From: Adiantum capillus-veneris
Taxonomy: Eukaryota; Streptophyta; Polypodiopsida; Polypodiales; Pteridaceae
Reading direction: 5' to 3'
Assembly: GCA_014529385.2 (NCBI GenBank)
Contig: CM043942.1
Coordinates: 24,578,469-24,642,468 of the forward strand
DNA length: 64,000 nucleotides
Position 1 is the stretch's first letter, and every line of letters begins with the position of its first letter. A program made the translations under genes and the position numbers. Under the pieces are notes generated by a model that saw only the letters and a list, made by a program, of their open reading frames with translations, was not told where the DNA came from and ran no database searches. Of this stretch, positions 22,005-33,122 are shown piece after piece.

Positions 22005-23076
22005 AGCTACGCTTCACAGTGGTTTACTTTCATGGGAAAAATTCGGCAGAGTTTCCCCTGTACACTGACCTCTGAACCAATATCAACCTGTCAAATGAAC
22101 CAAGAAAGCTTCAGATTCTGCATAAATTTTGGCAGAGTCTCCTTTGTAAAATGGCTCTGGTGTACTAAAAAACAGCTCAAAAAACAATGTCTCTCTGACA
22201 CTGTAAGCTTGGGGTAAACCTGTTCTTCACCTGTACTATCTCTCACTGTCCTGTCACTCTCCTGTAAGCATAGACTATGACAATGCCTCAACGGCAGTAA
22301 AGCAAAGATGCAATCCCAACTGTCTAACTCACAGTCAATACATCCTAGCTGCCTATCTAAGGGTGCTCGAGGGATCGCTCCAAGACCTGTATCACCGAAA
22401 GGATCTCAACATTCGAGAATCCCCCGGCTCAATAAAACCTCACTCGACCCTCAACAAAGGCTGCAGTAAAGCTGACAGTACATAGACTTCCCACAAAGTC
22501 ATACATCCACAAATTTCCCACTATATGCTGTAACCGCTGCGGTGGTTGTTTGCTGCGTGACTCACAGCCAACAAACCCTCAACAGACATACATCATCTCT
22601 GACAATACATCCCATGTGGAAGTACCTGCAATGTCAGGATGAAATCTGGAATATCAAGCAACAAACACAAGCTACCTGATGAACTAGTGGATGTCGCCTA
22701 CAGTCTGTGTGTAGATGCGCCCGTGTCGTATGTGACACGCCTCCAAGAACTGTGAGCCGTCCTTCGATGTGTAGACAGCCACAAATCAACACTCTGGGAG
22801 TGTCGATATCCTCAGCACGTGCAGTCATAGGCCGAAAACCCCAAATTTGCATAGTCGGATCTGCACCCGTCGAGACCACGTAGTCGAAAATGGCCTGCAC
22901 AGACCTTTGTTGAAGCCGAACGGTGGCCGAGATGACCTCAGAATGAAATTCTGAGAACACCGAACCCTTCGCGCCGTCCCACGAGATTTGGGGCCGTGTC
23001 TTCGCCTGTTGAATTTCACTCTAATTTGAGCTGGTGACTCTAGCCTCCTGCAGTGCTGCCCCGAGCCTCGATCTGA
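22005..23076 (-). other. Copia-3 leader (about 1.07 kb)
   Basis: Sequence between PBS and the gag start codon. It is long for a copia leader. The largest frame (108 codons at 22634-22960) has no recognisable family. It should carry packaging and dimerisation signals, but none can be assigned by eye. Confidence 0.7.
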
Positions 23077-23090
23077 GCTATGATACCAGT
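23077..23090 (-). other. Copia-3 primer-binding site
   Basis: The minus strand reads ACTGGTATCATAGC beside the 5' LTR, one base from the Met-tRNA complement TGGTATCAGAGC. Confidence 0.9.
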
Positions 23091-23282
23091 TGAAGGAGTA
23101 CGAGCGAAAGTGCGACGCGAGAGAGAGTGCGAGAAGAAGAGCACGACGATATGGTGAACTCGCTCTATTGTAATGTGTAGAGCATAGTGAGTTCTTATTA
23201 GGTTTTTACAAAAGAATATGTGTACATACCTGGGGACCCGCCCACTTACCTGGGCGACCACATTGGGCTTTATACCCCAACA
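23091..23282 (-). repeat. Copia-3 5' LTR (right)
   Basis: 192 bp with the same termini as the left LTR. It is followed by CTCAT, the second TSD copy. Confidence 0.95.
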
Positions 23283-23287
23283 CTCAT

Positions 23288-24180
23288 CAGCGTACTTCTT
23301 ATACCGATCCTGAGTTTGTCAAACATTTTGACGATCGAGTTTCATCATATCCATGTGGTCTTGGAGAAAATCCTTAACCTGTTGGAGCTTTTCCGTTGCC
23401 AACACCACCGTAATAGGTGACCTAGATTGAAACACATACATGAGCATGAAAGGACTAAATCTAGTTGTGACATGCGTAGCACTATTGTCGGCAAACTCGA
23501 GAATAGGTAAATATTCTTCCTAGTCTGAGTGTTTCTTACTAACGTATGCTCTTAGCATATCCTCTAGCACTTGGTTAACTCGTTCAATTTGATCATTTGT
23601 TTCTAGATGATCGGCTGTACTGAGGTTTAGTTGTGTACCCAATTGTTTGAACACAGCCCTCCAAAAATACTAGTAAACTTGGGATCACGATCACTGACAA
23701 TGTTACTTGGAAAACCATACAACTTGTATAGATTGTCCACAAATAACTTGCCTAGTTTTGGAGTCTTAATTGTTGATTTGGTTGGAATAAACTTACATAG
23801 TTTAGTCAACCGGTCGACGACCACCCATACCGAGTCATGACCTTGTATAGTGGTTGGTAAACCCACAATAAAGTCCATAGAGATACTTTCCCATTTTCCA
23901 TTGGGAATCTCCAAAGGATGTAAGAGTCCTCTTGCTTTCAGGCACTCTACTTTGTTAACTTGACATTTTTGGCAATGCAAGACATAAGCTTGAACAAAGC
24001 CATGTAAACCTGGCCAGTAAAACTATTGTCGTACGAAAGCATAAGTCTTTCTAATACCCAGGTGCCCTGCACTTGGACTATCATGACATTCATAAAGAAT
24101 TTGGCACCGAATGTTTGTGTCCGTTGGTACACAAAATCTCCCCTTATGGAGTAGGTAGCGATTGTCGATGGTAAAATGCT
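23288..24180 (-). pseudogene. Gypsy-B integrase remnant
   Basis: The frame 23627-23980 gives the zinc-binding CxxC end (HCQKCQVNK), then WESISMDFIVGLPTT with the first catalytic Asp, and NIVSDRDPKFTS with the second. The third catalytic region lies in a frameshifted part near 23560-23640. 23947-24198 carries the HHCC N-terminus. 23288-23450 continues the C-terminal part into the Copia-3 insertion point. Confidence 0.88.
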
Positions 24181-24184
24181 TCCA

Positions 24185-24770
24185 TCACTGTAGTTCATCT
24201 CTCGATAGAGGAGAACTATGTGTGGAGGGTAATGTTACACTACCCTCATTGGAGTGAGAAGGATCCCTCATTTGTACATGGATCCACACTTTGGAATATG
24301 CTTCATCATGCTCATATTTGCTCTTTAGAGAATCCAAAAATTCACTACGAAGTTCCGTGAATAAGAGAGAATATATTTTCGGCATACGACTTAGAGCGTC
24401 AGCCACCACATTGTATCGTCCTTTATGATACCGGAGCTTGGCGTCATATTCCTAAAGAATCTCGGCCCACGTGGCTTTCCGACCCTTCAAATTCGTTTGT
24501 TGTGTAAACCATTTAATCCTTTCATGGTCAAACACAATCTCAAATTGAGCACCATACAAATAATTCCCCCATGTTTTTAAGGCAGACACTATTGCATAGA
24601 GTTTGCGCTGATAAACAGAGTAGTTCTGTTGAGCTGCATCAAGATTCTTGCTTTCAAATGCAATTGGCCGTCCGTCTTGTAACAGGACTACTCCAATAGC
24701 ACGGTCACTGGCATCCATTTCCAAAACAAATGGTTTAAAAGGATCTACAATAGCAAGTAAGGGAGATGTA
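24185..24770 (-). pseudogene. Gypsy-B RNase H remnant
   Basis: 24452-24724 reads MEMDASDRAIGVVLLQDGRPI (first Asp of RNase H) and KLYAIVSALKTW, then FDHERIKWF. 24185-24409 starts MVADALSRMP, the conserved end of the domain. A stop near 24450 separates the two frames. Confidence 0.88.
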
Positions 24771-24779
24771 GCTAATGCA

Positions 24780-25858
24780 TCCTTGAGCGTATCGAAACTG
24801 TGTTGTTGAGTGGGTCCCCACTAAAAAGCTTTGGCTTTGCCTTTCAGTTGATCCGTCATGGGAATAGCAATATTAGCATAGTTCTTAACGAGCCTTCGGT
24901 AAAAACCTGCAAATCCTTAAAAAATCTGTAAGTCTTCCAGATTTTTGGGAGAAGGCCACTGCTGGATTGTATCCACTTTGGATTGATCCATATATACCCC
25001 TTTAGCTGAAATAACATGCCCAAGATAGTGAATTTCTTCTTTCAAAAAATCACACTTAGATTCCTTGGCATATAATTTATTTGTTTGTAACAATTCGAAC
25101 ACCTACCTTAGATGCTGTAAGTGTTCTTCTTCAGAAGCACTGTAGACTAGGATGTCATCGACAAAAACGATGACAAATTTTCCCAAATACAGCTTCAAGA
25201 CACTATCCATAAGTGTCATGAATGTTGCGGGCGCATTGGTTAACCCAAAGGGCATCACCAAAAACTCGTAGTGTCCAAACCTTGTTCGGAATGCGGTTTT
25301 GCGTATATCAGCAAGTCAAATACAGACTTGGTGATAACCTGACTGCAAGTCTATTTTCATAAAAATACGAGCATGAGTGAGTTTTTCGAACAACTCATCC
25401 ACGCGTGGTAATGGGTACTTGTTCTTAATAGTAACCACATATAAGCCACGGTAGTCTACGCACATGCACATACTGCCGTCTTTTTTTTTCACTAATAGGA
25501 TAGGAGAATCCCATGGTGAAGAACTGGGTTGGATAAACCCTTTGCTAAGGTAGTTAGCAAGCTGATATTCCACCTCAGCAGCTTCAGAGTAACTCATACG
25601 GTAGGGCGGTTTACTGATAGGTTTACTGCTTGCAACCACATTGATGCTATGTTGCACCGATCGTGTCGGCAGTAATCCTGGTGGCAAATTATTAGAAAAA
25701 ACATCTTGAAATTCCTTTAATAATTTTTGTAACTCACTAGAAACTTTTGCTTGTTTGGAAGTAGCCATTGGTGGAAGAGATGAGAGAGAAGGATGCGGCG
25801 TTGAGGAATGTTCAACAAATTCAATGTTAGAGAGAAAATGAGACAATGAGTAACACAA
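24780..25858 (-). pseudogene. Gypsy-B reverse transcriptase remnant
   Basis: 25316-25858 holds [25 protein letters not shown] and the palm start [11 protein letters not shown]. About 25138-25180 encodes the catalytic FVDDILVY. 24917-25102 is the connection segment KCDFLKEEIHYLGHVIS. Three frames are involved. The catalytic Asp pair is retained. Confidence 0.9.
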
Positions 25859-25889
25859 GAAAACTTGATCTATTTCATTATCAAAAATG

Positions 25890-26290
25890 AGCTGCTTAAG
25901 CTCAGCTATACATACAATGGTGAAGAAGGTACATCCTTCTCTCCTAACAACAACACATGTGCGCGATGGGATTCAAACATCAAGCTGTTGTGCTCATAGC
26001 TATGCTTCAGTGATGGTCTTAGGCTATGCAACCCTTCACTACCAAGAACCATGTCTGCCCTCTCCATGTTCATAACCTGAAAATCCAAGGATGTGGAGTA
26101 ACCTTGTACTTCCAATGGAACAACTCGGACTTGAGTATCCCAGATTACGGTATCATGTCCATTCATCATTGCTACCTTGTAGCGGTGGGTACTCGGAGTT
26201 TGAGGCATTTTGAGTTTTCTCACCAATCCGTAAATGATAAAATTGTGAGTAGCATCGTCACTACCAAGATGCACACCTTGTGCCCTTGCA
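25890..26290 (-). pseudogene. Gypsy-B aspartic protease remnant
   Basis: The frame 25906-26274 reads GSDDATHNFIIYGLV, matching the active-site region DSG(A/S)THNF of chromovirus proteases, here with D in place of G. It then reads MERADMVLGSEGLHSL, corresponding to the ADVVLGxxWL motif with a substitution. It lies between gag and RT as expected. Confidence 0.85.
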
Positions 26291-26294
26291 GAGA

Positions 26295-27588
26295 TCCGTG
26301 CATACGTACTAACTCATGTGGTCCGAAGGTCTGTTGCCACATGAAAGCTATGAGACAACATTCATGCACCACCTCGGTGTGTGTTACTTCCACTGTAGAG
26401 AATCGTGAGGAAGACTCAAGAGGCAGCAGTTGCACCGTGTGCACTGCTTTCTGCTTGCCATGAGCATCAAATTTCCCCTTCGGACAATCCTTTTTGCAAT
26501 GACCGCTTCCTAAACATTGAAAACTTAATTTCTCTTTCTTAGCTTTATCAAAGTCCTCCGGAGAGAGAGGACCTCTGGACCCCTTGGGTTTTTTAGATGC
26601 TTTTGAATTGGCTACTATAAATTTCCTTTTATTGTGTCCATAATGTGTGTGTGTGTGTATTACCATGTGTATTAGCAGGCACGTGATTATGATGTGATTT
26701 ATTTTCATCTGGATCATCGTGAATATGTGCTTTCACTATGGCTTTCTCAAGTGTTTTAGGGTCTTGGGTCTTGACGTGCTTCTTAAGCTCTGGTGTCAGA
26801 CCACGTATAAACCCCTATACTTGCTGAAAGTTATCTAGGCCTTCCAACTTGAGGATAACATCCCGATAGTGAGATATATATTCAAGTAATGATGGGTATT
26901 GGCGCATGGAACACGGGTCCCAAGCCGTCCAATTCAGATGTGCCTCATTTGTAGGCAAAAATTCTTTGCGAAACATAGCCTCAAAAGCTGCCCAACTCTG
27001 TGGTATGATATTCTTCTCCTTGAGATACATCCACCATTTGTAGGCCTTGCCTTCTAGAATTAAACTTGTTTACAGTGCTCTGATTGCGTCCAGAGTACGT
27101 CGTAAGGCGTGAATTCCATCCCATTTGCTGAGAAAGATATTCACTGTATCCTTATTGCGGTCTCGGTCTTCTCCCTTAAAAGTTGGTGGTTTGGTGTTTT
27201 TCAGCAACTCATCCACCTCTTTTGCAGTGAGAGTGTGCAAAGTATCAGCAGATGGACGTTGTCCCTGATTAGAAGGGCCTTGCCCCTGTGTAGCAATGTG
27301 CTCATGCATGTGCGTGTCAGTAGGACCCTTGGATTGCTGTTGCATTAAGTGGATCACTAACGTGGATAATTTAGTGACGTTTCATTTAAAGATTTGAAAA
27401 TTTTCTTCCATGATTGATATGCGTGTCTGAAGTGCATGAAATTCTTGTATATCAAGCAATTCATAAGTGTCGTCACCTATCGTAGCGTCGCGGGCACTCT
27501 GCGTGAGAGCATCCGGCCGCGAGCCATCATGGGCCGGATCAGGCGTATTTTGCTCGAAATCAAAAGTCATATTGATATCTAAATCCAT
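26295..27588 (-). pseudogene. Gypsy-B gag remnant
   Basis: The start codon is at 27588-27586. 27382-27588 gives the N-terminus (LDINMTFDFEQNTPD). 27070-27357 includes LLKNTKPPTFKGEDRDRNKD and FLSKWDGI. 26815-27030 is the retrotransposon gag core (SWAAFEAMFRKEFLP). 26450-26540 is the zinc knuckle CLGSGHCKKDCP, whose spacing deviates from CX2CX4HX4C. A stop and two frameshifts separate the pieces. Confidence 0.88.
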
Positions 27589-28360
27589 GGCGACATAGTG
27601 CAGTGAAAGGAATAGTAAAAAAAAATACCTGATATTGAGAGCACTGCAAAGGTTAATTAGCCTTGCTAATCCCGTCGAAACGATATTGTCCAAGTCAGAA
27701 TCAATTCTAAATGTCAGCCGTGTAGAGAAATCCTTAACCCGTTGTACCCGAATCGAGTATGAGTAGAATTGCTTTCGATCGCAATCAATTTTGAGAAATA
27801 ACGTCGCTTCTAACCCCTTGAGACGCTCTATTAATTCTCTGATTTTTTGCAGATAGTACGCAGAAAATTTGTGTGGGTATGTGTACTTGCTGGCCCTGCC
27901 TTCGATCCCCTCGGATCTATGCTTACAAACTCCGGAGGTCGGAGCTCCTTGCTTGATGCGGGGTGTGTATCACCCCTAGTGCCAATAAAGTCCTAAGGCC
28001 AAGGGCCTTAGGCATTTTAAGTGTGAATTCACAACTCCCAAAACACCATAGCCGACAGCAGTAGCGCGCGAGAACACTGTGAGGGAGATGGTGCTTGCTA
28101 CAACATGAAGCGGGCTTCGGCCATCGATCATGAGTTTCTTAGTAGCCCGGTGCGATGCCGTAGGGCCTGAGAGGAGGCCTTTTGGTGCAAGAAGAATGTT
28201 GCCCCCTTCTCCTCGGAAGCGGGGTTGCCCAGGAAATCCTCTTCGTCATCCTCTTCACAGGGGGTGAGCTCCACGATGCTCTTGACCCCAACATGCAAAA
28301 GCATGCAAAGTTTTGTGTGGCTCTCCAACACCACGCCTGTCCCTTCCCAAAAATAGGAAC
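27589..28360 (-). other. Gypsy-B leader
   Basis: Untranslated leader homologous to those of A, C, D and G. Confidence 0.75.
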
Positions 28361-28377
28361 CTTGCTCTTGATACCAA
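28361..28377 (-). other. Gypsy-B primer-binding site
   Basis: The minus strand reads TTGGTATCAAGAGCAAGG, the Met-tRNA complement with one extra A. The same form is in Gypsy-G at 48289. Confidence 0.88.
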
Positions 28378-28530
28378 TGTTAGACAAGGGGAACTAGAAC
28401 CTAGGAGTCTACCTCCCAACCACCCACTATATAGCATGGCTCCTAGACCTTTTCCATAGTTGGACTCACTTTCCACACTGCCTAGCCCGGCCTTGCCCTT
28501 GTCTAGTCTGGACTTGCCATTGTCCTGACA
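28378..28530 (-). repeat. LTR shared by Gypsy-B (5') and Gypsy-C (3')
   Basis: 153 bp. On its left is the PBS of B and on its right the PPT of C, with no TSD. This is the arrangement left by recombination between LTRs of tandem copies. Confidence 0.9.
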
Positions 28531-30552
28531 TTACTCCCCCCTTAAAGAAGAGTTTTCGTCCTCGAAAACAAAAGTGGGGAACTTCTTCTTAAGAACACTA
28601 ATGTTTCCCCAAGTGGCGCCTTCCTCAAGTCGATATTTCCACTTGATTAAAACTTGTTGACGTACATGATGATGCGTACGTAAATCATGATCCTTGAGAA
28701 TGCGTTCAGGTTCATGCGGTAAGGTAGGAGGTTCAACAAAATCAACCAAACTCTGCTGGTCAATGACATTGTTGTCCCCATGTAACCGCTTATGTAAACG
28801 GCTTACATGAAACACCGGATGAATACGAGAATGTGTAGGTAGCAATAATTTGTAGGCACGATCACCTACTCGCTTGAGTATTTTGAAAGGCCCACAGTAT
28901 CGTGGAGATAATTTAGGTGTTGGCCCAGTTTTCAGACTTTCTTAAAGTTTTAGCACACGTAAAGATACTTCCTCCCCTCCCTCAAAGGTAACTTTCCGAC
29001 GTTTCTCATCAACGTACTTCTTATACCGATCCTGTGTTTGTCGGACATTTTGACGAGTGAGTTTCAGCATATCCATGTGGTCTTGGAGAAAATCCTTAAC
29101 CTGCTGGAGCTTTTCGGTTGCCAACCCCACCGTAACAGCTGAGCACGAAACGACTAAATCCAGTTGTGACATGCTTAGCATTGTTGTAGGCAAACTCAAG
29201 AAAAGGTAAATATTCTTCCCAATCTGACTGTTTCTTGCTAACGTATTCTCTTAGCATATCCTATAGCACTTGGTTAACTCGTTCAGTCTGACCATCTTTT
29301 TTTGGATGATCCGTTGTACTGAGGTTTAGTTGTGTACCCAATCGTTTGAACACAGTCCTCCAAAATTGTATGTTAAACTTGGGATCAAGATCACTGATAA
29401 TGTTACTTGGCAAACCATACAACTTGTATAGATTGTCCACAAATAAGTTGGCTAGTTCTGGAGTCTTAATCGTTGATTTGGTTGGAATAAACTTACATAG
29501 TTTAGCCAACCGGTTGACGACCACACATATCGAGTCATGACCTCGTATAGTGGTTGGTAAACCCACAATAAAGTCCATAGAGACACTTTCCCATTTTCCA
29601 TTGGGAATCTCCAAAGGATGTAAGAGTCCTCCTGCTTTCAGGCGCTCTGCTTTGTTAACTTGACATTTTTGGCAATGCAAAACATAAGCTTGAACAAAGC
29701 CATGTAAACCTGGCCAGTAAAACTGTCGTCGTACGAGAGCATAAGTCTTTCTAATACCCGGGTGCCCTCACTTGGACTATCATGACATTCATAAAGAATT
29801 TGGCGCCGAATGTCTGTGTTCGTTGGTACACAAACTCTCCCCTTATGAAGTAGGTACCCATTGTCGATGGTAAAATGCTTCCATCCCTGTAGTTCATCAC
29901 TCGAGAGGAGAACTATGTGTGGAGGTTAACGTTACACTACCCTCATTGGAGTGAGAAGGATCCCTCATTTGTACATGGCTCCACACTTTGGTATATGCTT
30001 CATCATGCTCATATTTGCGCTTTAGAGAATCCAAAAATTCACTACGAAGTTCCGTGAACAAGAGAGAAGTGATCTCCGGCATATGACTTAGAGCGTCAGC
30101 CACCACATCAAGACTAGAATTTCATCGAGAAAAATGATGACAAATTTGCCCAAATACGGCTTCAAGACACTATCCATAAATGTCATGAATGTTGCCGATG
30201 GAATTGCTTTCGACCGCAATCAATTTTGAGAAATAACGTCGCTTCTGACTGCCCTTGAGATGCTTTATTGATTCTCTGATTTTTTGTAGATAGTACTTAG
30301 GAAATTTGTGTAAGTGTGTGTACTTGCTGACCCTGCCTTCGATCCCCTCGGATCTATGCTTACAAACTCCGGAGGTCGGAGCTCCTTGCTTTGATGCGGG
30401 GTGTGTATCACCCCTAGTACCAAGAAAATCCTAAGGCCAAGGGCCTTAGGCGTTTTAAGTGTGAATTCAAAACTCCCAAAATGGCATAGCAGGTAGCAGT
30501 AGCGTGCAAGAGCACTGTGAGGGACATGTTGCTTGCTGCAACGCGAAGCCCG
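28531..30552 (-). mobile_element. Gypsy-C: internally deleted gypsy copy
   Basis: After the shared LTR come the PPT, chromodomain-like tail (28531-28845, ATWGNISVLKKKFPTFVFED), integrase (28942-29760) and RNase H end (29897-30106, MVADALSHMPE). At about 30109 the sequence jumps to the catalytic part of reverse transcriptase, and at about 30191 to the leader. Most of RNase H, RT, protease and all gag are missing. At 30552/30553 it meets the Gypsy-D leader head to head, without a 5' LTR. Confidence 0.88.
28942..29760 (-). pseudogene. Gypsy-C integrase
   Basis: 29261-29680 is open for 139 codons and contains the zinc-site end HCQKCQVNKAE, the first catalytic Asp in SMDFIVGLPTT, the second in NIISDLDPKF, and the third-region TDHPKKDGQTERVNQVL. 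It is the best preserved integrase core among the minus-strand gypsy copies. The C-terminus (28942-29199) is in another frame. Confidence 0.88.
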
Positions 30553-31112
30553 GTGTTGGAGAGCCACACAAAACTTTGCATGCTTTTGCATGTCGGGGTC
30601 AAGAGCACCGTGGAGCTCACCCCCTGTGAAGAGGACGACGAAGAGGACTAGTGGGCAACCCCGCTTGTGAGGAGAAGGGGCTGAAATTCTTCTTGCACCA
30701 AATTGCCTCCTCTCGGGCTCTACGGCATCGTGTCGGGCTACTGAGCAACTCACAACCCAGGGCCGAAGCCTGCTTCGCGCTGTAGCAAGCACCATCTCCC
30801 TCATAGTGCTCTCGCGTGCTACTGCTACCGGCTATGGCGTTTTGGGAGTTTTGAATTCACACTTAAAAGGCCCTTGGCCTTAGGACTTTATTGGTACTAG
30901 GGGTGATACACACCTCGCATCAAGCAAGGAGCTCCAACCTCCGGAGTTTGTAAGCATAGATCCGAGGGGATCGAAGGTAGGGCCGGCAGGTACACACACC
31001 CACACAAATTTTTTGCCTACTATCTGCAAAAAAACAGACAATTAATAAAGCGTCTCAAAGGGAGTCAGAAGCGCCGTTATTTCTGAAAATTGATTGCGGT
31101 CGAAAGCAATTC
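30196..31112. repeat. Inverted repeat formed by two gypsy leaders
   Basis: The minus-oriented leader of C (about 30196-30547) and the plus-oriented leader of D (about 30775-31112) are homologous and face each other across about 225 bp of D leader. Confidence 0.8.
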
Positions 31113-31290
31113 TACTCATACTCGATTCGGCTACAATGGGTTAAGGATTTCCCTACACGGCTGACATTCCGGATCGATTTCGACTTGGACAATATCGATT
31201 TCGACAAGATTAGCAAGGCTAATTAACCTTTGCAGTGCTCTCAATATCAGGTATTTTTTCTGACTATTCCTTTCACTGCACTGTGTTGCT
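30553..31290 (+). other. Gypsy-D leader, 5' end missing
   Basis: Homologous to the Gypsy-G leader. The PBS and the first bases after it are absent, because the sequence begins at the inverted junction with Gypsy-C. Confidence 0.8.
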
Positions 31291-31853
31291 ATGGATTCAT
31301 ATATCAATATGACTTTTGATATCGAGCAAAATACGCCTGATCCGGCCCATCATGGCTGCGGCAGGCGGATGCTCTCACGGAGAGTGCCCGCAACGCTACG
31401 ACAGGTGATGACACTTATGGATTACTTGATATTCAAGAATTTCGTGTACTTCAGACACGCATATCAGTCATGGAAGGAAATATTAAATCTTTAAATGAAA
31501 ACGCCACTAAATTATCCACATTAGTGATCCAATTAATGCAACAGCAGTCCAAGGGTCCTGCTGACATGCACATGCATGAGCACGTTGCCACATAGGGGCA
31601 AGGCCCTTCTAATCAGGGACAAGGTCCATCTGCTGATACTTTGCACACTCTCACTGCAAAAGAGGTGGATGAGTTGTTGAAAAACACCAAACCACCAACT
31701 TTTAAGGGAGAAGACCAAGACCGCAATAAGGATGCAGTGAAGATCTTTCTCAGCAAATGGGATGGAATTCACTCCTTACGGCGTACTCGGAACGCAGTCA
31801 AAGCCCTGCAAACAATTTTAACTCTAGAAGGCAAGGCCTACAAATGGTGGATG
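31291..31853 (+). pseudogene. Gypsy-D gag N-terminal half
   Basis: ATG at 31291, with the family N-terminus (NMTFDIEQNTPDPAH), frameshifted after about 20 codons. 31641-31853 resumes with LLKNTKPPTFKGEDQDRNKD and ends at KAYKWWM, where it is joined to the reverse transcriptase connection segment. The gag C-terminus, zinc knuckle, protease and RT palm are deleted. Confidence 0.85.
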
Positions 31854-32720
31854 TTGATTTTCTGAAAGAAGAAATTCACTATCTTGGGCATGTTATTTCA
31901 ACTAATGGGCTATATATGGATCAATCCAAAGTGAATACAATCCGGCAATGGCCTTCTCCTCAAAATCTGAAAGAATTACAGATTTTTTAGGATTTGCAAG
32001 TTTTTACCGAAGGTTGGCTAAAAACTATGCTAATATTGTTGTTCCCATGACGGATAAACTGAAAGGCAAAGGCAAAGCTTTTTAGTGGGACCCAGTCAAC
32101 AGCACAGTTTTGATATGCTCAAGGAATGCATTAGCTACAACTCCCATACTAGCTATTGTATATTGTTTGAAACCATTCATTTTGGAAACGGATGCTAGTG
32201 ACCGTGCTATTGGAGCAGTCCTTTTACAAGACGGACGGTCAATTGCATTTAAAAGAAAGAAGCTTGATGCAACTCAGCAGAACTACTCTGCTTATGAGCA
32301 CGAACTCTATGCAATAGTGTCTGCCTTAAAAACACGGTGGCATTATTTGTATGGTGCTCAGTTTGAGATTGTGTTTGACCATGAAAGCATTAAATGGTTT
32401 AGACAACAAACGGATTTGAAGGGTCGAAAATCCAGGTGGGCCGAGATTCTTCAGGAATATGACGCCAAGCTCCGGTATCATAAAGGACGATACAATGTGG
32501 TGGCTGACGCTCTAAGTCGTATGCCGGAGATCAATTCTCTCTTGTTCATGGAACTTCGTAGTGAATTTCTGGATTCTCTAAAGGTCAAATTTGAGCATGA
32601 TGAAGCATATTCCAAAGTGTGGAGCCATGTACAAATGAGGGATCCTTCTCACTCCAATGAGGGTAGTGTAATGTTAACCTCCACACATAGTTCTCCTCTA
32701 TCGAGTGATGAACTACAGTG
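31854..32720 (+). pseudogene. Gypsy-D RT connection segment and RNase H
   Basis: 31854-31990 reads DFLKEEIHYLGHVISTNG. 32110-32721 is an open RNase H frame of 203 codons with LETDASDRAIGAVLLQDGR (first Asp), YEHELYAIVSALKT (Glu), FDHESIKWF and VVADALSRMPE. RNase H itself looks complete, but without the RT palm it would not serve replication. Confidence 0.88.
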
Positions 32721-33112
32721 ATGGAAGCATTTTACCATCAACAATAGGTACCTACTCCATAAGGGGAGAGTTTGTGTACCGACGGACACAGACATTCGGC
32801 ACCAAATTCTTTATGAATGTCATGATAGTCCAAGTGCAGGGCACCTGGGTATTAGAAAGACTTATGCTCTCGTACGACGACAGTTTTACTGGCCAAGTTT
32901 ACATGGTTTTGTGCAAGCTTATGTCTTGCATTGCCAAAAATGTCAAGTTAACAAAGCAGAGCACCTGAAAGCAGGAGGACTCTTACATCCTTTGGAGATT
33001 CCCAATGGAAAATGGGAAAGTATCTCTATGGATTTTATTATGGGTTTACCAACCACTATACGAGGTCATGACTCGGTATGGGTGGTTGTAGACCGGTTGA
33101 CTACACTATGTA
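32705..33112 (+). pseudogene. Gypsy-D integrase, N-terminal part
   Basis: 32911-33112 gives LHCQKCQVNKAEHLK and the first catalytic Asp in SMDFIMGLPTT. It is split by the MITE at 33123 and the core resumes at 33377. Confidence 0.88.
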
Positions 33113-33122
33113 AGTCTATTCC

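Larger units (their letters stand above)
17744..23282 (-). mobile_element. Copia-3: nearly complete Ty1/copia (Tnt1/Tork-like) element
   Basis: 5539 bp, with 192-bp LTRs differing at about five positions (about 97% identical), perfect 5-bp TSD CTCAT (17739-17743 and 23283-23287), PBS and PPT. The polyprotein runs gag-protease-integrase-RT-RNase H on the minus strand, with five in-frame stop codons and one frameshift as the only breaks I can find. It inserted into Gypsy-B and is younger than it. Motifs (CCHC knuckle, DSGAS, YVDD) suit the Tnt1/Tork group, judged from memory and not by phylogeny. Confidence 0.95.
17142..28530 (-). mobile_element. Gypsy-B: chromovirus-type gypsy element, split by Copia-3
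   Basis: Minus-strand element with LTRs 17142-17294 and 28378-28530 (about 90% identical by eye), PPT, chromodomain-like tail, integrase, RNase H, reverse transcriptase, protease, gag, leader and PBS in the expected order. Net length without Copia-3 and its TSD is about 5.85 kb. The LTRs of about 150 bp are very short for a chromovirus. Many stops and frameshifts are present. Its right LTR also serves as the left LTR of Gypsy-C. Confidence 0.9.
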
